Assembly: GCF_003369925.1 (NCBI RefSeq)
Contig: NZ_LARY01000002.1
Span: 62,001 to 126,000 of the forward strand
Length of the DNA stretch: 64,000 nt
Direction of reading: 5' to 3'
Source: Listeria kieliensis
Lineage (GTDB): Bacteria; Bacillota; Bacilli; Lactobacillales; Listeriaceae
A program made the position numbers and the translations under genes. Each line of letters opens with the position of its first letter. Position 1 is the first letter of the stretch. Shown in pieces: positions 33,205 through 42,240 of the stretch. Under the pieces are notes generated by a model. The model worked only from the letters and a program-made list of their open reading frames with translations. It did not search any database and had not been told where the DNA came from.

Positions 33205-33849
33205 CTATCTAAATGTTTGTACAATAAATTTATTAATTAATTCTTTCACGTCTTTTTTAGCTTCCTCATAACTTTCGTTCTGCAGATTTTTTAGAACTGA
33301 ATTCATTCCTTTTTCCGTTTCTTCAGCCAGAATAATCGGCAATACTTTGATCTCCTTCTGAGCTTTTAAATCAAAGTCACTCTCGAGCATTTGAATAAAA
33401 CGATCTGCATAACTATTTTGCATGTGGTGAACAAAGCTTTTTAACGAATCAAACAAAACTTCCATATAAAGATCTTCGTGTTTTTTCTGCAAGTGTTTCC
33501 GAAGCATTTCTTTTTTTTCTTCAAAAATTTGAGCATCAAACGGGATTCGTTTATTTTCTAATTTAGAGATTGTTTGAAGCACTAGCATTTCGACAATTTC
33601 AAGCAGAGAAACAAAATGCCCCGCCGACATTTCACTTTCAATCACGGTAGCTCCTCGATTTGCTTTCGTTTCAATCAACTGTTCAGCTTCAAGTTGTGCG
33701 AGCGCCTTTCTGACAGGCGTTCTCGAAATATTTAGCTCGCTTGCGATGGACGCTTCAGCAATGTGATCGCCAACTCGCAATTTCCCACTTAAAATTTTTT
33801 CTTTAATCGTGATGTAAGCTAATTTTTCAAAGGTTTCTTTTTCGGGCAC
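33205..33849 (-). CDS. GntR-family regulator (FCD-like), upstream of YhgE
   Basis: 214 residues, starting at GTG 33849 after GGAGGAAGG. Winged helix: IKEKILSGKLRVGDHIAEASIASELNISRTPVRKALAQLEAEQL. The effector domain is helical (LLEIVEMLVLQTISKLENKR). Similar in both domains to the GntR protein at 29591-30244. Its TAG stop forms part of the ribosome-binding site of the YhgE gene (TAGGAGGAG), so the two are in one operon and in the same reading frame. It probably regulates that operon. Confidence 0.87.
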   Translation of the reverse strand: MPEKETFEKLAYITIKEKILSGKLRVGDHIAEASIASELNISRTPVRKALAQLEAEQLIETKANRGATVIESEMSAGHFVSLLEIVEMLVLQTISKLENKRIPFDAQIFEEKKEMLRKHLQKKHEDLYMEVLFDSLKSFVHHMQNSYADRFIQMLESDFDLKAQKEIKVLPIILAEETEKGMNSVLKNLQNESYEEAKKDVKELINKFIVQTFR

Positions 33850-33867
33850 TCAAGCCTTCCTCCTTCA

Positions 33868-34824
33868 TTAAAAATACTTTTTCCGCCAAAAAATAAGTGT
33901 CACAACAAGTGTTACGACGAGTGTAAAAATCATGATCAGAGAAAACGCGTGTGCATATTCTGCAAAGGGTAATTTTACATTCATTCCGTAGATGCTTCCA
34001 ATAATAGTAGGGAGCGATAAAATAATCGTAAACGACGTCAAAAATTTCATGACCATGTTCAAGTTATTGGAAATAACAGAAGAAAAAATATCCGACATTC
34101 CACTAATAATCTGTGTATACGTATCTGTCATTGCAATCGCTTGTTTGTTTTCAACTAGTACATCTTGCAGCAAGTCTCGATTTCCTTTATCCCACATGAA
34201 GTGTCCAAAGCTCGCAATTTTATCTAACGTTGCTTTATTAGATTGCAAAGCAGTAGCAAAAAATACAAGGCTTTTTTGGACCGCCATAAACGCATACAGT
34301 TCTTCATTTTTTATAGATTGCTTAATTCTTAGCTCCAACTGATTAGTTGAACGAATAATTTCATTCAAATAACGCAAATAATAAAACGATACCGCGTAAA
34401 GAATAGTAAGTAAAAACTGTCCGCGTTTTCCAGTATTATAATATTTTTCAGTCTTATCCGTACCAATATTTTCTAGCACTGGTGTCTTCTTGAGCGTGAC
34501 AGTCATAATCATTTCATGCGTTAAGATAATTCCAATCGGCAAAGTTTCATACATTTTATAGCCAAGTTCATCTTTAGAAGCATACGGGCAATCAACAATA
34601 ACAAGCGAATGTTTAAACGTTTCATCCAATCGCTCCATTTCTACCCGAGAGCGTTCTTCTGTATCAAGTGCATCGAAAAAATAATCACGTGGAACCCCAT
34701 ACTTCTCACATAGCTGATAAATCTCTTCATTTGTTGGCGCCGTCACTTTGATCCAACAGTTTTCACTTGGTTTATCAATCTGTTTGATTTTATTCTGATC
34801 ACCTGTCTCAAAGAACTCAATCAT
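33868..34824 (-). CDS. corA: CorA-family magnesium/divalent cation transporter
   Basis: 318 residues. A soluble N-terminal domain (about 1-250) with long helices, then two C-terminal membrane helices with the CorA signature GMN in GSIYGMNVKLPFAEYAH between them, and a short basic tail (FWRKKYF). Mg2+ or Co2+/Ni2+ channel. ATG 34824 after GAGGGAAAA; a further in-frame start six codons upstream precedes the ribosome site. The gap to the GntR gene is 18 bases, so it may head the corA-gntR-yhgE transcript. Confidence 0.9.
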   Translation of the reverse strand: MIEFFETGDQNKIKQIDKPSENCWIKVTAPTNEEIYQLCEKYGVPRDYFFDALDTEERSRVEMERLDETFKHSLVIVDCPYASKDELGYKMYETLPIGIILTHEMIMTVTLKKTPVLENIGTDKTEKYYNTGKRGQFLLTILYAVSFYYLRYLNEIIRSTNQLELRIKQSIKNEELYAFMAVQKSLVFFATALQSNKATLDKIASFGHFMWDKGNRDLLQDVLVENKQAIAMTDTYTQIISGMSDIFSSVISNNLNMVMKFLTSFTIILSLPTIIGSIYGMNVKLPFAEYAHAFSLIMIFTLVVTLVVTLIFWRKKYF

Positions 34825-34930
34825 ATTTTTCCCTCGCTTCATAAAATCTCTACTTCTATATTAGCAATTTTTTCGCGCATTGTCCCATCTTTTTTGTTCA
34901 TTACGACAGATGCTATCTTATCACTCAATA

Positions 34931-34972
34931 CAAAAAGATGCAAAGACGTTTACTAAAGCAAACATCTTTGCA
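34931..34972 (-). terminator. Terminator of the amino-acid permease gene
   Basis: A 13-bp stem (34960-34972 with 34939-34951, one U-G) with an 8-base loop; on the minus strand it is followed by TTTTTG. Confidence 0.8.
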
Positions 34973-34979
34973 CTCTCTA

Positions 34980-36368
34980 TTATTTATTCAGCTGACTGTG
35001 CCTCTTTCCATAAGAGAAATAAATGATTAATCCAATCGCGAACCAAATACTACATACAAGCCATGTAAGAGGTTGGAGACGCGTCATTAAAAACAGACAA
35101 AGTAAAGTAGATATGATTGGTAAGACGGGATAAAATGGTGTTTTAAAACCTTCTTGTGAAACTTCTTTATTTTTTCTAAGGAATAAAATTCCAAACGAAA
35201 CCATCATAAAGGCAAATAGTGTTCCCATGTTGACAAGTTCCGCCAAGCGACTTAAAGGAACAACACCTGCAAAAAAGGCAATAATCGTTGAATAAATCCA
35301 TGTATTTTTCACAGGCGTATGATGTTTTGGACTTACTTCTGCCATCATTTTGGGTAGCAAGCCATCACGGCCTAGCGCATAAACAAGCCGTGTTCCACCA
35401 TAGAGCATGACAAGAATAACAGTCAACATACCGATAACAGCACCAAGTGAGATGACACCAGCCACCCAGTTTTGATCAATCAATTGTAAAGCAAAAGCAA
35501 CTGGATCAGAAACATTTAAATTCTTATATGAAGCAATCCCAGTAAGGACAACCGAAACTGCCATGTAAAGCAGTGTACAAACAAGTAATGAACCGATAAT
35601 CCCAATGGGCATATTTCTTCTTGGATTTTTCACTTCCTCAGCAGCACTAGATACAGCATCAAATCCGAGGTAAGCAAAGAAGACAAGCGCTGCCCCGTTT
35701 AAAACACCAGAAAAACCAAATGGCATGAAAGGTTGCCAGTTCGATGGTTTAACATAAAATACGCCTACAATAAGGAATAACAAGATAACGCCAATTTTAA
35801 GAAATACAATCATTGTATTGACACGTGTTGATTCTTTGATTCCGCGCGTTAATAAGAAAGCCACTAAAAAAACAATTAAAATAGCTGGAATATTAATATA
35901 AGTGCCGTTTGCTGGATCAAAAGAATTAGAAAATGCAGCTGGTATCTCAATGTGGAACCCTCTCAGAAAAGCATTTAAATAGGAAGACCAGCCACTCGCA
36001 ACAGAAGCCACTGCAAGCCCGTATTCAAGCAAAAGCGCCCATCCAAGTAGCCAAGCGATAAATTCGCCAAAAATCACATACCCATAGGTATACGCACTTC
36101 CCGCAACTGGTACTGCCGATGCAAATTCTGAATAGCACATCGCTGCAAGTGCACAAACGATAGCAGCAATAACAAAGGAAAAGACAATAGCTGGACCAGA
36201 ATGAAGTGCAGCAACAGTTCCAGGTAAAATGAAGATCCCAGTTCCAACAATCGCTCCTACACCTAGTAAAATTAAATCAAACCCATTTAAGGTTTGCTTT
36301 AATTGAATGCTCCCACTTTTATTTTTATGAATTAAATCATGAATCGGTTTTTTTCTGAAGATGGACAA
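34980..36368 (-). CDS. APC-family amino acid permease (YfnA/cationic amino acid transporter type)
   Basis: 462 residues with twelve membrane helices. The N-terminal MSIFRKKPIHDLI, then LKQTLNGFDLILLGVGAIVGTGIFILPG (helix 1 with the GxG substrate-binding turn), GSAYTYGYVIFGEFIAWLLGW and SSAAEEVKNPRRNMPIGI are typical of the CAT-like group. I start at TTG 36368, with AAGGGAGTG 8 bases upstream. Transported amino acid not determinable. Monocistronic, and divergent from ltaP, as in other Listeria. Confidence 0.87.
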   Translation of the reverse strand: MSIFRKKPIHDLIHKNKSGSIQLKQTLNGFDLILLGVGAIVGTGIFILPGTVAALHSGPAIVFSFVIAAIVCALAAMCYSEFASAVPVAGSAYTYGYVIFGEFIAWLLGWALLLEYGLAVASVASGWSSYLNAFLRGFHIEIPAAFSNSFDPANGTYINIPAILIVFLVAFLLTRGIKESTRVNTMIVFLKIGVILLFLIVGVFYVKPSNWQPFMPFGFSGVLNGAALVFFAYLGFDAVSSAAEEVKNPRRNMPIGIIGSLLVCTLLYMAVSVVLTGIASYKNLNVSDPVAFALQLIDQNWVAGVISLGAVIGMLTVILVMLYGGTRLVYALGRDGLLPKMMAEVSPKHHTPVKNTWIYSTIIAFFAGVVPLSRLAELVNMGTLFAFMMVSFGILFLRKNKEVSQEGFKTPFYPVLPIISTLLCLFLMTRLQPLTWLVCSIWFAIGLIIYFSYGKRHSQLNK

Positions 36369-36583
36369 ACTTTTCACACTCCCTTTACACGAATACAACT
36401 TTTTTCTATCATACATTTTTACACATTAAAGTTCAATAGCATTAAAGAAATAAAATTATTTTTGTTTTCTTTCAAATTGGCGAGAATATTTGTACTTACA
36501 TCGGGTTTGTTGTAAAATAACTTTAACTGGAAAAGTTGCCTTCGTGCAAATCCATTATTTTAAAATAGAAAGAGGCTATAGCA

Positions 36584-38419
36584 TTGCTAATCATTTATCT
36601 ACTTTTGATCGTTGGCCAATTCGCATTTGCTTATTTTCAAATCTTTCAAGATCCAAGTTTTCTTAGCTTCATAGCAGATTTGGCTTTCGTTTTTCTCATT
36701 CTTCTACTCGTTCATGCATTTGTAAAAGAACGTTATCATGTTTATGTTTATGCTGGACTCACCTTTATTGTCGGTGTACTCATGTTGGTATTCGTTTTAT
36801 ATAGTCGCTTCTATCATGAAATTCCGACATATCACAGCTTCTCATTAATCGGAGAAGTCGGCGTTGTAAAAGATAGCGCCTCAAGTTTATTAAAATGGTA
36901 TGACTGGCTATTCTTTGCTAACTTGTTGCTTTTGCCTGTCGTTCTTTATTTACGACTTAAAAAGCATGTTTCCTTTAAGTCGTTTCGAATCAAACGTAAC
37001 TCGTTTGGGGCTATTGTTTCCATTTTAGTTTTACTGATCGGACTTTTCACTTATGACATGATGAACAAAAATATTATTAGTGATACAAAACGTGCGGAAA
37101 AAATGGGAGTTTTTACTTTTAATCTCGCCACGGCATTTACTGGAACCGCCCATGTTCGCGCAGCCGATTTAAATGCCGAAAATGTTCAAAAATTAAAGGG
37201 CGTTACGCCTAAGAAAAATCCTAAATATTTTGGAACTGCTAAAGGAAAAAACTTAATCATTATTCAGCTTGAATCATTGCAGCGTAATCTGACAAGTGTC
37301 AAAATCAATGGTAAGTCAATTACGCCAACGCTTGACAAATTGCAAAATGAAACCCTTTATTCGGATTCCTTTTTCCAAACTGTTTCAAAATCAAACACGG
37401 CTGATGCGGAATGGTCCGTTTATACTTCTACTTTCCCAAGTGGTTATTATACCAATACTCAAACTTATGGAAATCGAGTGATTCCAGGTTTACCTCGTGT
37501 TCTTGGAAAAAAAGGTTATACATCAGCGACTTTCCATACGAACGATGCAAGTTTTTACAACCGTGAAAATTTCTATCCAGCTGTTGGTTTTGATAAGTTT
37601 TATGATCGTTCATTCTTCGGAGATGAAGACAAAATTGGATTTTCTGCAAGTGATGAAGTCTTGTATAAAAAATCACTACCTGTCCTTGAAGAGCACTATA
37701 ATAATAAAGAACCTTTTTATGCACAACTGATTTCTGTAAGTTCACACATGCCGTTTAAAATCCCAGAGGAAAAACAAACATTAACACTTCCAGCAGATCT
37801 TGAAGGCACTGAACTTGGGGATTATTTCCAAGCTGTACATTATGCGGATACACAACTTGGCAAATTCATTGACGAACTAAAAGCTAAAGGAATTTGGGAT
37901 GATTCTGTTGTTGTGATGTATGGGGATCACCATATTATTGACACAACAGCGCTTCCTGATAATCAAAAGAAATATATCAATCGTTCCACGGAACTAAAAG
38001 CCCAACCAGCCGATGATTACCGGATTCCATTTTTCCTTCACGCTCCAGGAATTGAAAAAACTGGAAAAATTAATAATATTGGTGGGGAAATTGATGTGAT
38101 GCCAACTGTTTTAAATTTACTCGGCATTAAATCGGACAACCAAATTATGTTCGGGGAAGATATTTTAAATTCTAAAACCAACTTTGTTCCAGAACGCTAC
38201 ACGATGCCTGAAGGTAGTTATTTCGCTAATGATTATATGTACGCACCCGATGAAAGCTTTGAAACCGGGAAAGCTACACATTATAATGGTTCGAAAATGC
38301 CATTAAATGATGCCGTTAAGGAACGCTTTGATGCGAGCCGGAAGCTGCTGCAATACTCAGATAGCTACGTGGAAAATTTCCCGAAACAAAAAGATGAAGA
38401 AAAGCAAGACGAGAAGTAA
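36584..38419 (+). CDS. ltaP: Lipoteichoic acid primase LtaP
   Basis: 611 residues, starting at TTG 36584 after AGAGGC. Five N-terminal membrane helices (up to about 160), then an extracellular sulfatase-fold domain. The metal/catalytic set of the LtaS family is visible: Glu230 in IIQLES, the presumed nucleophile Thr272 in SNTADAEW, and MYGDHH with Asp/His near 450. It adds the first glycerol-phosphate from phosphatidylglycerol to the glycolipid anchor of LTA in Listeria. I choose LtaP over LtaS on the short length and the neighbouring permease gene. Confidence 0.87.
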   Translation: MLIIYLLLIVGQFAFAYFQIFQDPSFLSFIADLAFVFLILLLVHAFVKERYHVYVYAGLTFIVGVLMLVFVLYSRFYHEIPTYHSFSLIGEVGVVKDSASSLLKWYDWLFFANLLLLPVVLYLRLKKHVSFKSFRIKRNSFGAIVSILVLLIGLFTYDMMNKNIISDTKRAEKMGVFTFNLATAFTGTAHVRAADLNAENVQKLKGVTPKKNPKYFGTAKGKNLIIIQLESLQRNLTSVKINGKSITPTLDKLQNETLYSDSFFQTVSKSNTADAEWSVYTSTFPSGYYTNTQTYGNRVIPGLPRVLGKKGYTSATFHTNDASFYNRENFYPAVGFDKFYDRSFFGDEDKIGFSASDEVLYKKSLPVLEEHYNNKEPFYAQLISVSSHMPFKIPEEKQTLTLPADLEGTELGDYFQAVHYADTQLGKFIDELKAKGIWDDSVVVMYGDHHIIDTTALPDNQKKYINRSTELKAQPADDYRIPFFLHAPGIEKTGKINNIGGEIDVMPTVLNLLGIKSDNQIMFGEDILNSKTNFVPERYTMPEGSYFANDYMYAPDESFETGKATHYNGSKMPLNDAVKERFDASRKLLQYSDSYVENFPKQKDEEKQDEK

Positions 38420-38455
38420 AAAACCGCGTTTCCGAGTGGAAACGCGGTTTTTTTA
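38417..38455. terminator. Bidirectional terminator after ltaP
   Basis: A 13-bp perfect stem (38421-38433 with 38438-38450) with a 4-base loop. It overlaps the last codon region of the convergent gene at 38453. Confidence 0.9.
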
Positions 38456-39181
38456 TTTGTCTTTCTTCCAATTTTTCCGTTTGAAAGTAAATTGTTTCAT
38501 CCAAGGCAAGCCCTTCTTCAGCGCAATGTAACCGATAATTGCAATCACAAGTGCGCCTAAGATATCCACGATGATATCCCCCATTGTATCTGCAAGTGCA
38601 GCACGTCCGACGTATGGCGTTCCTCCTGATGTTTCAAATCGTTGCATGTTGAGCCCAAGCAAGCCATCAAAAGTGTATTCATAGACTTCCCAAAATGCGC
38701 CAAGCGTAACTGCGAAACAAAAAGAAAATACGGCAACAAATCCTGGTTTCATTTTTAAGACAACATTTTCATTGAAATTCAGTAAACTGACAAAAGAAAA
38801 ACCAATTGCCCCTAACATCGCACCACTGAAAATGTGCAAAATTTTATCCCAATATGGAACGATCGAATAAAATTTTTGAATCGTACCAAGATAAATCGAT
38901 CCGTAAAGGAAGATAATAAACAGTAAGTACACCAAACCAGGAATTTCAAACTTAAAGCTTCTTGCAAGAATCGACGGAAGTGCCAAGATCAAAATTCCTA
39001 AAATAATTTCAACTAGTAAGAAGATATAGTCACTTTGTAAGGTTACTTTTGGGCCGTGTACGGGTTGCTCGACAGGCGCGGTGAAAATTTCAAATACCGT
39101 GAAGACAAGTGACACCGCCATTGACGCAAAAATAAATAGCGCCACCCACTGCGTCCAATTCAATTTTTTAATCCAGTTCAT
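38453..39181 (-). CDS. DUF2238 (YjdF-like) membrane protein
   Basis: 242 residues with seven membrane helices. Conserved polar motifs in the helices (YWDKILHIFSGAMLGAIGF, LGAFWEVYEYTFDGLLG, LADTMGDIIVDILGALV) match the DUF2238/YjdF group, whose Asp/Glu/His residues may bind a metal or lipid head group. Start ATG 39181 after GGGAGG. Function unknown. Confidence 0.8.
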   Translation of the reverse strand: MNWIKKLNWTQWVALFIFASMAVSLVFTVFEIFTAPVEQPVHGPKVTLQSDYIFLLVEIILGILILALPSILARSFKFEIPGLVYLLFIIFLYGSIYLGTIQKFYSIVPYWDKILHIFSGAMLGAIGFSFVSLLNFNENVVLKMKPGFVAVFSFCFAVTLGAFWEVYEYTFDGLLGLNMQRFETSGGTPYVGRAALADTMGDIIVDILGALVIAIIGYIALKKGLPWMKQFTFKRKNWKKDK

Positions 39182-39244
39182 TCTTTTGTACCTCCCAATC
39201 ATTTTAACAAGGCTCTTCGCCTTTCTTTACCCAAAAATAGTCAG

Positions 39245-39274
39245 AAAAAAACCGACATGATCTCCTCATGCCGG
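39245..39274 (-). terminator. Terminator of rex
   Basis: A 9-bp stem (39266-39274 with 39252-39260, one G-U) and 5-base loop, then seven T on the minus strand, 12 bases after the rex stop. Confidence 0.88.
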
Positions 39275-39286
39275 CGCAAAAGCGTT

Positions 39287-39928
39287 TTAATTTTTGGAAG
39301 GATAGTTTTCCAAGAAATAAATAAGCGTTTGCAGTTCCGTCGTTAAATCGATATGATGAACGCGAACTTGTTTAGGAACACTGATTCTAGCTGGCGTAAA
39401 GTTTAAAATCCCTTTCACGTCTGCTTCCACTAGTTTGTCCACTGTTTCCTGAGCTTCGTCAGCTGGAACCGTTAAAATGACTACTTCAACTTGATTTTCC
39501 TTTAAAATTTCTTCCATATCATTCAAATGATAAATCGGAATTTCTTGTTGAACTGTACCCACTTTGGCCGGGTCTACATCAAATGCTGCACAAACACGTA
39601 TATTATTATTTTTCATGAAGTTGTAGTGAAGCAGAGCCATCCCAAGATTTCCGACTCCGATAATAGCCACATTGGTTTCTTTATCTTGACTAAGCGTTTT
39701 ACCAAAAAAATCAAGTATGTAAGAAACATTATAGCCATATCCTTTTTTCCCTAAAGCCCCAAAGTAAGAGAAATCACGACGAATCGTTGCAGAGTCGACT
39801 TTCACAGCCTCGCTTAGTTCAGCAGAAGAAACACGCTCCTTGCCTGATTCATAAAGATATTTCAAATAACGATGATAAAGCGGTAAACGCTTCGCCGTCG
39901 CCTGTGGGATTTTTGTTGTTTCATCCAT
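39287..39928 (-). CDS. rex: Redox-sensing transcriptional repressor Rex
   Basis: 213 residues. N-terminal winged helix ([53 protein letters not shown]), then a Rossmann domain with the NAD(H) motif [14 protein letters not shown] and a C-terminal domain-swapped helix ([12 protein letters not shown]). Rex senses NADH/NAD+ and represses fermentation and anaerobic genes. Start ATG 39928; a TTG three codons upstream is only 3 bases from AAAGGA. Confidence 0.96.
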   Translation of the reverse strand: MDETTKIPQATAKRLPLYHRYLKYLYESGKERVSSAELSEAVKVDSATIRRDFSYFGALGKKGYGYNVSYILDFFGKTLSQDKETNVAIIGVGNLGMALLHYNFMKNNNIRVCAAFDVDPAKVGTVQQEIPIYHLNDMEEILKENQVEVVILTVPADEAQETVDKLVEADVKGILNFTPARISVPKQVRVHHIDLTTELQTLIYFLENYPSKN

Positions 39929-40231
39929 GTTCTTCAATCGTCCTTTCTACCTTAAAATTCACTTTTTGACTACAATTCTGCAGTTAATTTAGTCTGAAAC
40001 TGTTCTGACTTTCACAATGCTTGCTTTTCTACTATAAACATTTCACAAGCAATGCACAATCTTTTTGCTCAAAAAACTTAAAAAAACAACTTAATCCGTT
40101 AATTTAAAAGATTCTTCTGTTTTATTTTACCGTAAAATCACAAATAAAGCTAACTTTTTCACATATTTTTTTATGTGATTGCATGAAATACTGCTTTAAG
40201 CTAAACTAATAGAGAGATGGGAGAGAGAAAA
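39929..40231. promoter_or_regulatory. Divergent intergenic region of rex and the ABC-F gene (303 bases)
   Basis: AT-rich, no gene visible. TTTCACAA, a half of the Rex operator consensus (TTGTGAAN6TTCACAA), occurs near 40011 and again near 40047, but never with its partner arm at the correct spacing. No clear -35/-10 pair stands out on either strand. Confidence 0.3.
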
Positions 40232-42193
40232 ATGATTCTATTACAAGCACAACAAATTGCAAAATACTTCGGTGCAGAAGTCATTTTAGAAAATATTAAA
40301 CTCGAAGTGAAAACGAACGATCGGATCGCGCTTGTCGGCCGAAACGGTGCAGGAAAGTCAACACTTCTAAAAATACTTGCTGGACAAATTGGTTATGATG
40401 CAGGAACCATTTCGCATCCAAAAAATGTTCAGATTGGCTACTTGGCACAAAATACAGGACTTGAATCTAGCAAAACCATTTGGAATGAAATGCTTGCTGT
40501 GTTTGATGACTTAATTGAACTTGAAAAAGAAATTCGTGCGATGGAGCAGCGACTTGCGGATGCAAGTTTATATGAAGATCCTGAGTCTTCAAGACAAGCT
40601 CTTGAAACATATGATAACTTGCAACACCTTTTTAAAGAACGTGGCGGTTACACGTACGAAGCGGAAATTCGCTCAATCTTGAATGGCTTTAAATTTTATC
40701 AAGAAGACTATGATAAGCTCGTCTCTTCACTGAGCGGTGGGCAGAAAACTCGGCTCGCGCTCGCCAAATTACTTTTATCGAAGGAAGACTTGCTGATTCT
40801 TGATGAACCGACTAACCACCTTGATATCGAAACGCTTGCTTGGCTTGAAAATTACTTACAAAACTACTCGGGTGCGCTTTTGATCGTCTCACATGACCGC
40901 TATTTTCTCGACAAAGTAGTGAGCCAAGTCTATGAAATCAGCCGTACTAAAACGCAGCATTATCCTGGGAACTACAGCCGTTACTTAATCTTAAAGCAAG
41001 AAAAACTAGAACGAGAATGGAAAGAGTTTGAAAAACAACAAACTGAAATTGGAAAACTGGAGGATTTCGTTGCCCGTAATTTGGTTCGCGCTTCAACCAC
41101 TAAACGCGCTCAGAGTCGTCGCAAAAAGCTTGAAAAAATCGAACGTCTTGACCGGCCCGATGGAGCAGAAAAAGCGGCTCACTTCGGTTTCCAATTTGAA
41201 CGGGCTTCGGGAAACGATGTTTTGTTTGTTGAAGATCTTTCAATTGGCTATGAAAAAGAAAAAACCGTTTCGAAAAACTTAACATTTGAAATCAAACGCC
41301 AAGACAGCATTGCTCTTGTTGGACCAAACGGGGTTGGAAAATCAACACTGCTTAAAACACTAATTCAAGAGCTATCCCCGTTAAGCGGAAGTTTCCGATT
41401 CGGGACTGGTGTAAAAATCGGTTACTACGACCAAGAACAAGCAAAACTTTCTTCAAACAAAACCGTACTTCTTGAACTTTGGGATGACTATCCAGAGTTA
41501 GATGAAAAAACCATTCGAACAACGCTTGGTAATTTCCTTTTTTCTGAAGATGATGTCTTAAAACTTGTATCAACATTGAGTGGTGGAGAAAAAGCGCGAC
41601 TTGCCCTTGCCAAGCTCACGCTGTTAGGAGCCAATGTGCTGATTCTAGATGAACCGACCAACCACCTTGATATTGATAGTAAAGAGGTGCTTGAAGCAGC
41701 TTTAATTGACTTCGCGGGAACGATTCTCTTCGTTTCGCATGACCGCTACTTTATCAACCGAGTAGCTTCTAAAGTTGTTGAACTTAGTTCAGAAGGCGCT
41801 CGCGTTTACCTTGGTGATTACGACTACTATCTTGAAAAACTAGCTTATGAAAAAGAAATCGCTCAACTTGAATTCGAAGAGAAACTTCAAGCGGGGCAAA
41901 TTGAAGAAAAAAGTATTTCTGGAAGTAAAGAATCCTATCAAAAAAGCAAAGAAAATCAAAAATTGTTCCGTCAAAAAACAAGAAAACTTGAAGAAATTGA
42001 AACCGCAATGGAAGATGCCGATGGTAAAATTGCAGAACTTGAACAACTTTTAACGCAACCTGACGTCTTTAACGATCATGAAAAAACGCTTCAAATTACA
42101 GAAGAGCTGGATAGCATAAAACAAGTAGCTGAAGCACTAATGGAAGATTGGGAAACGCTAAGCGTGGAAATTGAAGCACTGACTGAAGAATAA
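40232..42193 (+). CDS. ABC-F family ATPase (YdiF type)
   Basis: 653 residues with two ABC domains and no membrane segments. Walker A GRNGAGKST (near 35) and GPNGVGKST (near 365); signatures SLSGGQKTR and TLSGGEKAR; Walker B LLILDEPTNHLD and VLILDEPTNHLD; interdomain linker about 240-310 (KLEDFVARNLVRASTTKRAQSRRKKLEKIERL). The C-terminal coiled coil is about 550-650. ABC-F proteins act on the ribosome. The Bacillus relative YdiF is also close to rex (ydiH). ATG 40232 after GGGAGAGAG. Confidence 0.92.
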   Translation: MILLQAQQIAKYFGAEVILENIKLEVKTNDRIALVGRNGAGKSTLLKILAGQIGYDAGTISHPKNVQIGYLAQNTGLESSKTIWNEMLAVFDDLIELEKEIRAMEQRLADASLYEDPESSRQALETYDNLQHLFKERGGYTYEAEIRSILNGFKFYQEDYDKLVSSLSGGQKTRLALAKLLLSKEDLLILDEPTNHLDIETLAWLENYLQNYSGALLIVSHDRYFLDKVVSQVYEISRTKTQHYPGNYSRYLILKQEKLEREWKEFEKQQTEIGKLEDFVARNLVRASTTKRAQSRRKKLEKIERLDRPDGAEKAAHFGFQFERASGNDVLFVEDLSIGYEKEKTVSKNLTFEIKRQDSIALVGPNGVGKSTLLKTLIQELSPLSGSFRFGTGVKIGYYDQEQAKLSSNKTVLLELWDDYPELDEKTIRTTLGNFLFSEDDVLKLVSTLSGGEKARLALAKLTLLGANVLILDEPTNHLDIDSKEVLEAALIDFAGTILFVSHDRYFINRVASKVVELSSEGARVYLGDYDYYLEKLAYEKEIAQLEFEEKLQAGQIEEKSISGSKESYQKSKENQKLFRQKTRKLEEIETAMEDADGKIAELEQLLTQPDVFNDHEKTLQITEELDSIKQVAEALMEDWETLSVEIEALTEE

Positions 42194-42238
42194 AAAACAA
42201 GCTCACGGATAGATAATCATCCGTGAGCTTGTTTTTTT
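42194..42238. terminator. Bidirectional terminator between the ABC-F gene and glmS
   Basis: A stem of about 15 bp (42196-42210 with 42219-42233), 8-base loop, A-run and T-run on either side. Confidence 0.9.
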
Positions 42239-42240
42239 AT

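Noticed and set aside
39929-40231. Rex operator for autoregulation of rex
   Set aside because: Only isolated TTTCACAA half-sites are present, without a partner arm at the required spacing.
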